Assembly (NCBI RefSeq): GCF_001262015.1 | Contig: NZ_CP012074.1 | Location: 764,501 to 828,500, forward strand | From: Prevotella fusca JCM 17724 | GTDB taxonomy: Bacteria > Bacteroidota > Bacteroidia > Bacteroidales > Bacteroidaceae | DNA: 64,000 nt | Direction: 5' to 3' | Shown: positions 63,951-64,000 of the stretch, one piece after another | Numbering within the stretch: position 1 is the stretch's first letter | Layout: the number at the start of each line of letters is the position of its first letter | The notes under the pieces: model-generated | What the model saw: the letters and a program-made list of their open reading frames with translations, nothing else | Told to the model about the DNA's origin: nothing | The model's database searches: none | Program-made: the position numbers and the translations under genes

Positions 63951-64000
63951 TTACTTATTCGACACTGCCACTCCTACCAATATCAGTGCACTACCCACAT
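63951..64000 (-). CDS. C-terminal end of a probable DMT/EamA transporter, partial
   Basis: The frame on the minus strand ends GSALILVGVAVSNK-stop and is cut by the window edge. A terminal Gly/Ala/Val helix ending Ser-Asn-Lys is typical of EamA-family transporters. The visible part is too short to be sure. Confidence 0.4.
   Translation of the reverse strand, partial: VGSALILVGVAVSNK

Overview
The window looks like a Bacteroidales chromosome, most likely Prevotella. Promoters follow the Bacteroidetes pattern (TAnnTTTG at -7, sometimes TTTG about 20 nt upstream). There is a BspA-type leucine-rich repeat protein with a Bacteroidales C-terminal tail, a DUF4492-cydA-cydB operon, a ptb-buk / sucCD block and Bacteroides-type mobilization and integrase genes. 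The genus is inferred from gene content, not measured.

Core region 1 (1-34.2 kb) carries: an MscS-type channel (5' cut by the window edge); a cardiolipin synthase-like PLD protein; kdsA-kdsD for Kdo/LPS synthesis; a small outer-membrane barrel; NADP-type glutamate dehydrogenase; a MATE exporter; nicotinate phosphoribosyltransferase; groES-groEL; an AlkD-like repair protein; a serine-type sulfatase; a HAD hydrolase; OsmC; a BspA-like surface protein; a nucleotidyltransferase-like protein beside a WbpM/CapD-type nucleotide-sugar enzyme; a MORN/YwqK-like exported protein; ptb-buk-sucC-sucD; a low-Mr phosphotyrosine phosphatase; and a patatin-like lipase. Core region 2 (53-64 kb) has the cytochrome bd operon, a TolC/HlyD/two-permease export locus with no ATPase gene, an orphan gene, an SDR and the end of a probable DMT transporter gene.

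Between them lies an 18.7 kb integrative mobilizable element (about 34267-52961), bounded by the 11-bp direct repeat TTGCCTTCTAA. It has mobB-mobC, a DUF3408-like gene, a primase, a VapE-like helicase, two helix-turn-helix genes and two tandem tyrosine recombinases. Its cargo is a peptide natural-product (RiPP) locus: a LuxR-type regulator, a 59-aa double-glycine precursor with three core cysteines that has not been picked up as an ordinary ORF, a radical SAM/SPASM maturase, an outer-membrane barrel protein, a C39-peptidase ABC transporter and a very short HlyD-like protein. The maturase gene is split by a 1,309-bp ISL3-family insertion with perfect 27-bp inverted repeats and an 8-bp target duplication; removing it restores an uninterrupted 425-codon frame. 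The transposase itself needs a -1 shift at a run of eight A.

The long intergenic regions are not empty. Five contain an array of four units with an exact 22-bp period, most of them followed by a conserved block starting GCACCTTTTCTTG. Another related family (CACCAATGGTG-type, also 22-bp period) occurs three times. The mobilizable element has inserted into one of the four-unit arrays, and joining its flanks restores the 22-bp phase exactly. I recognised no tRNA, rRNA or CRISPR array.
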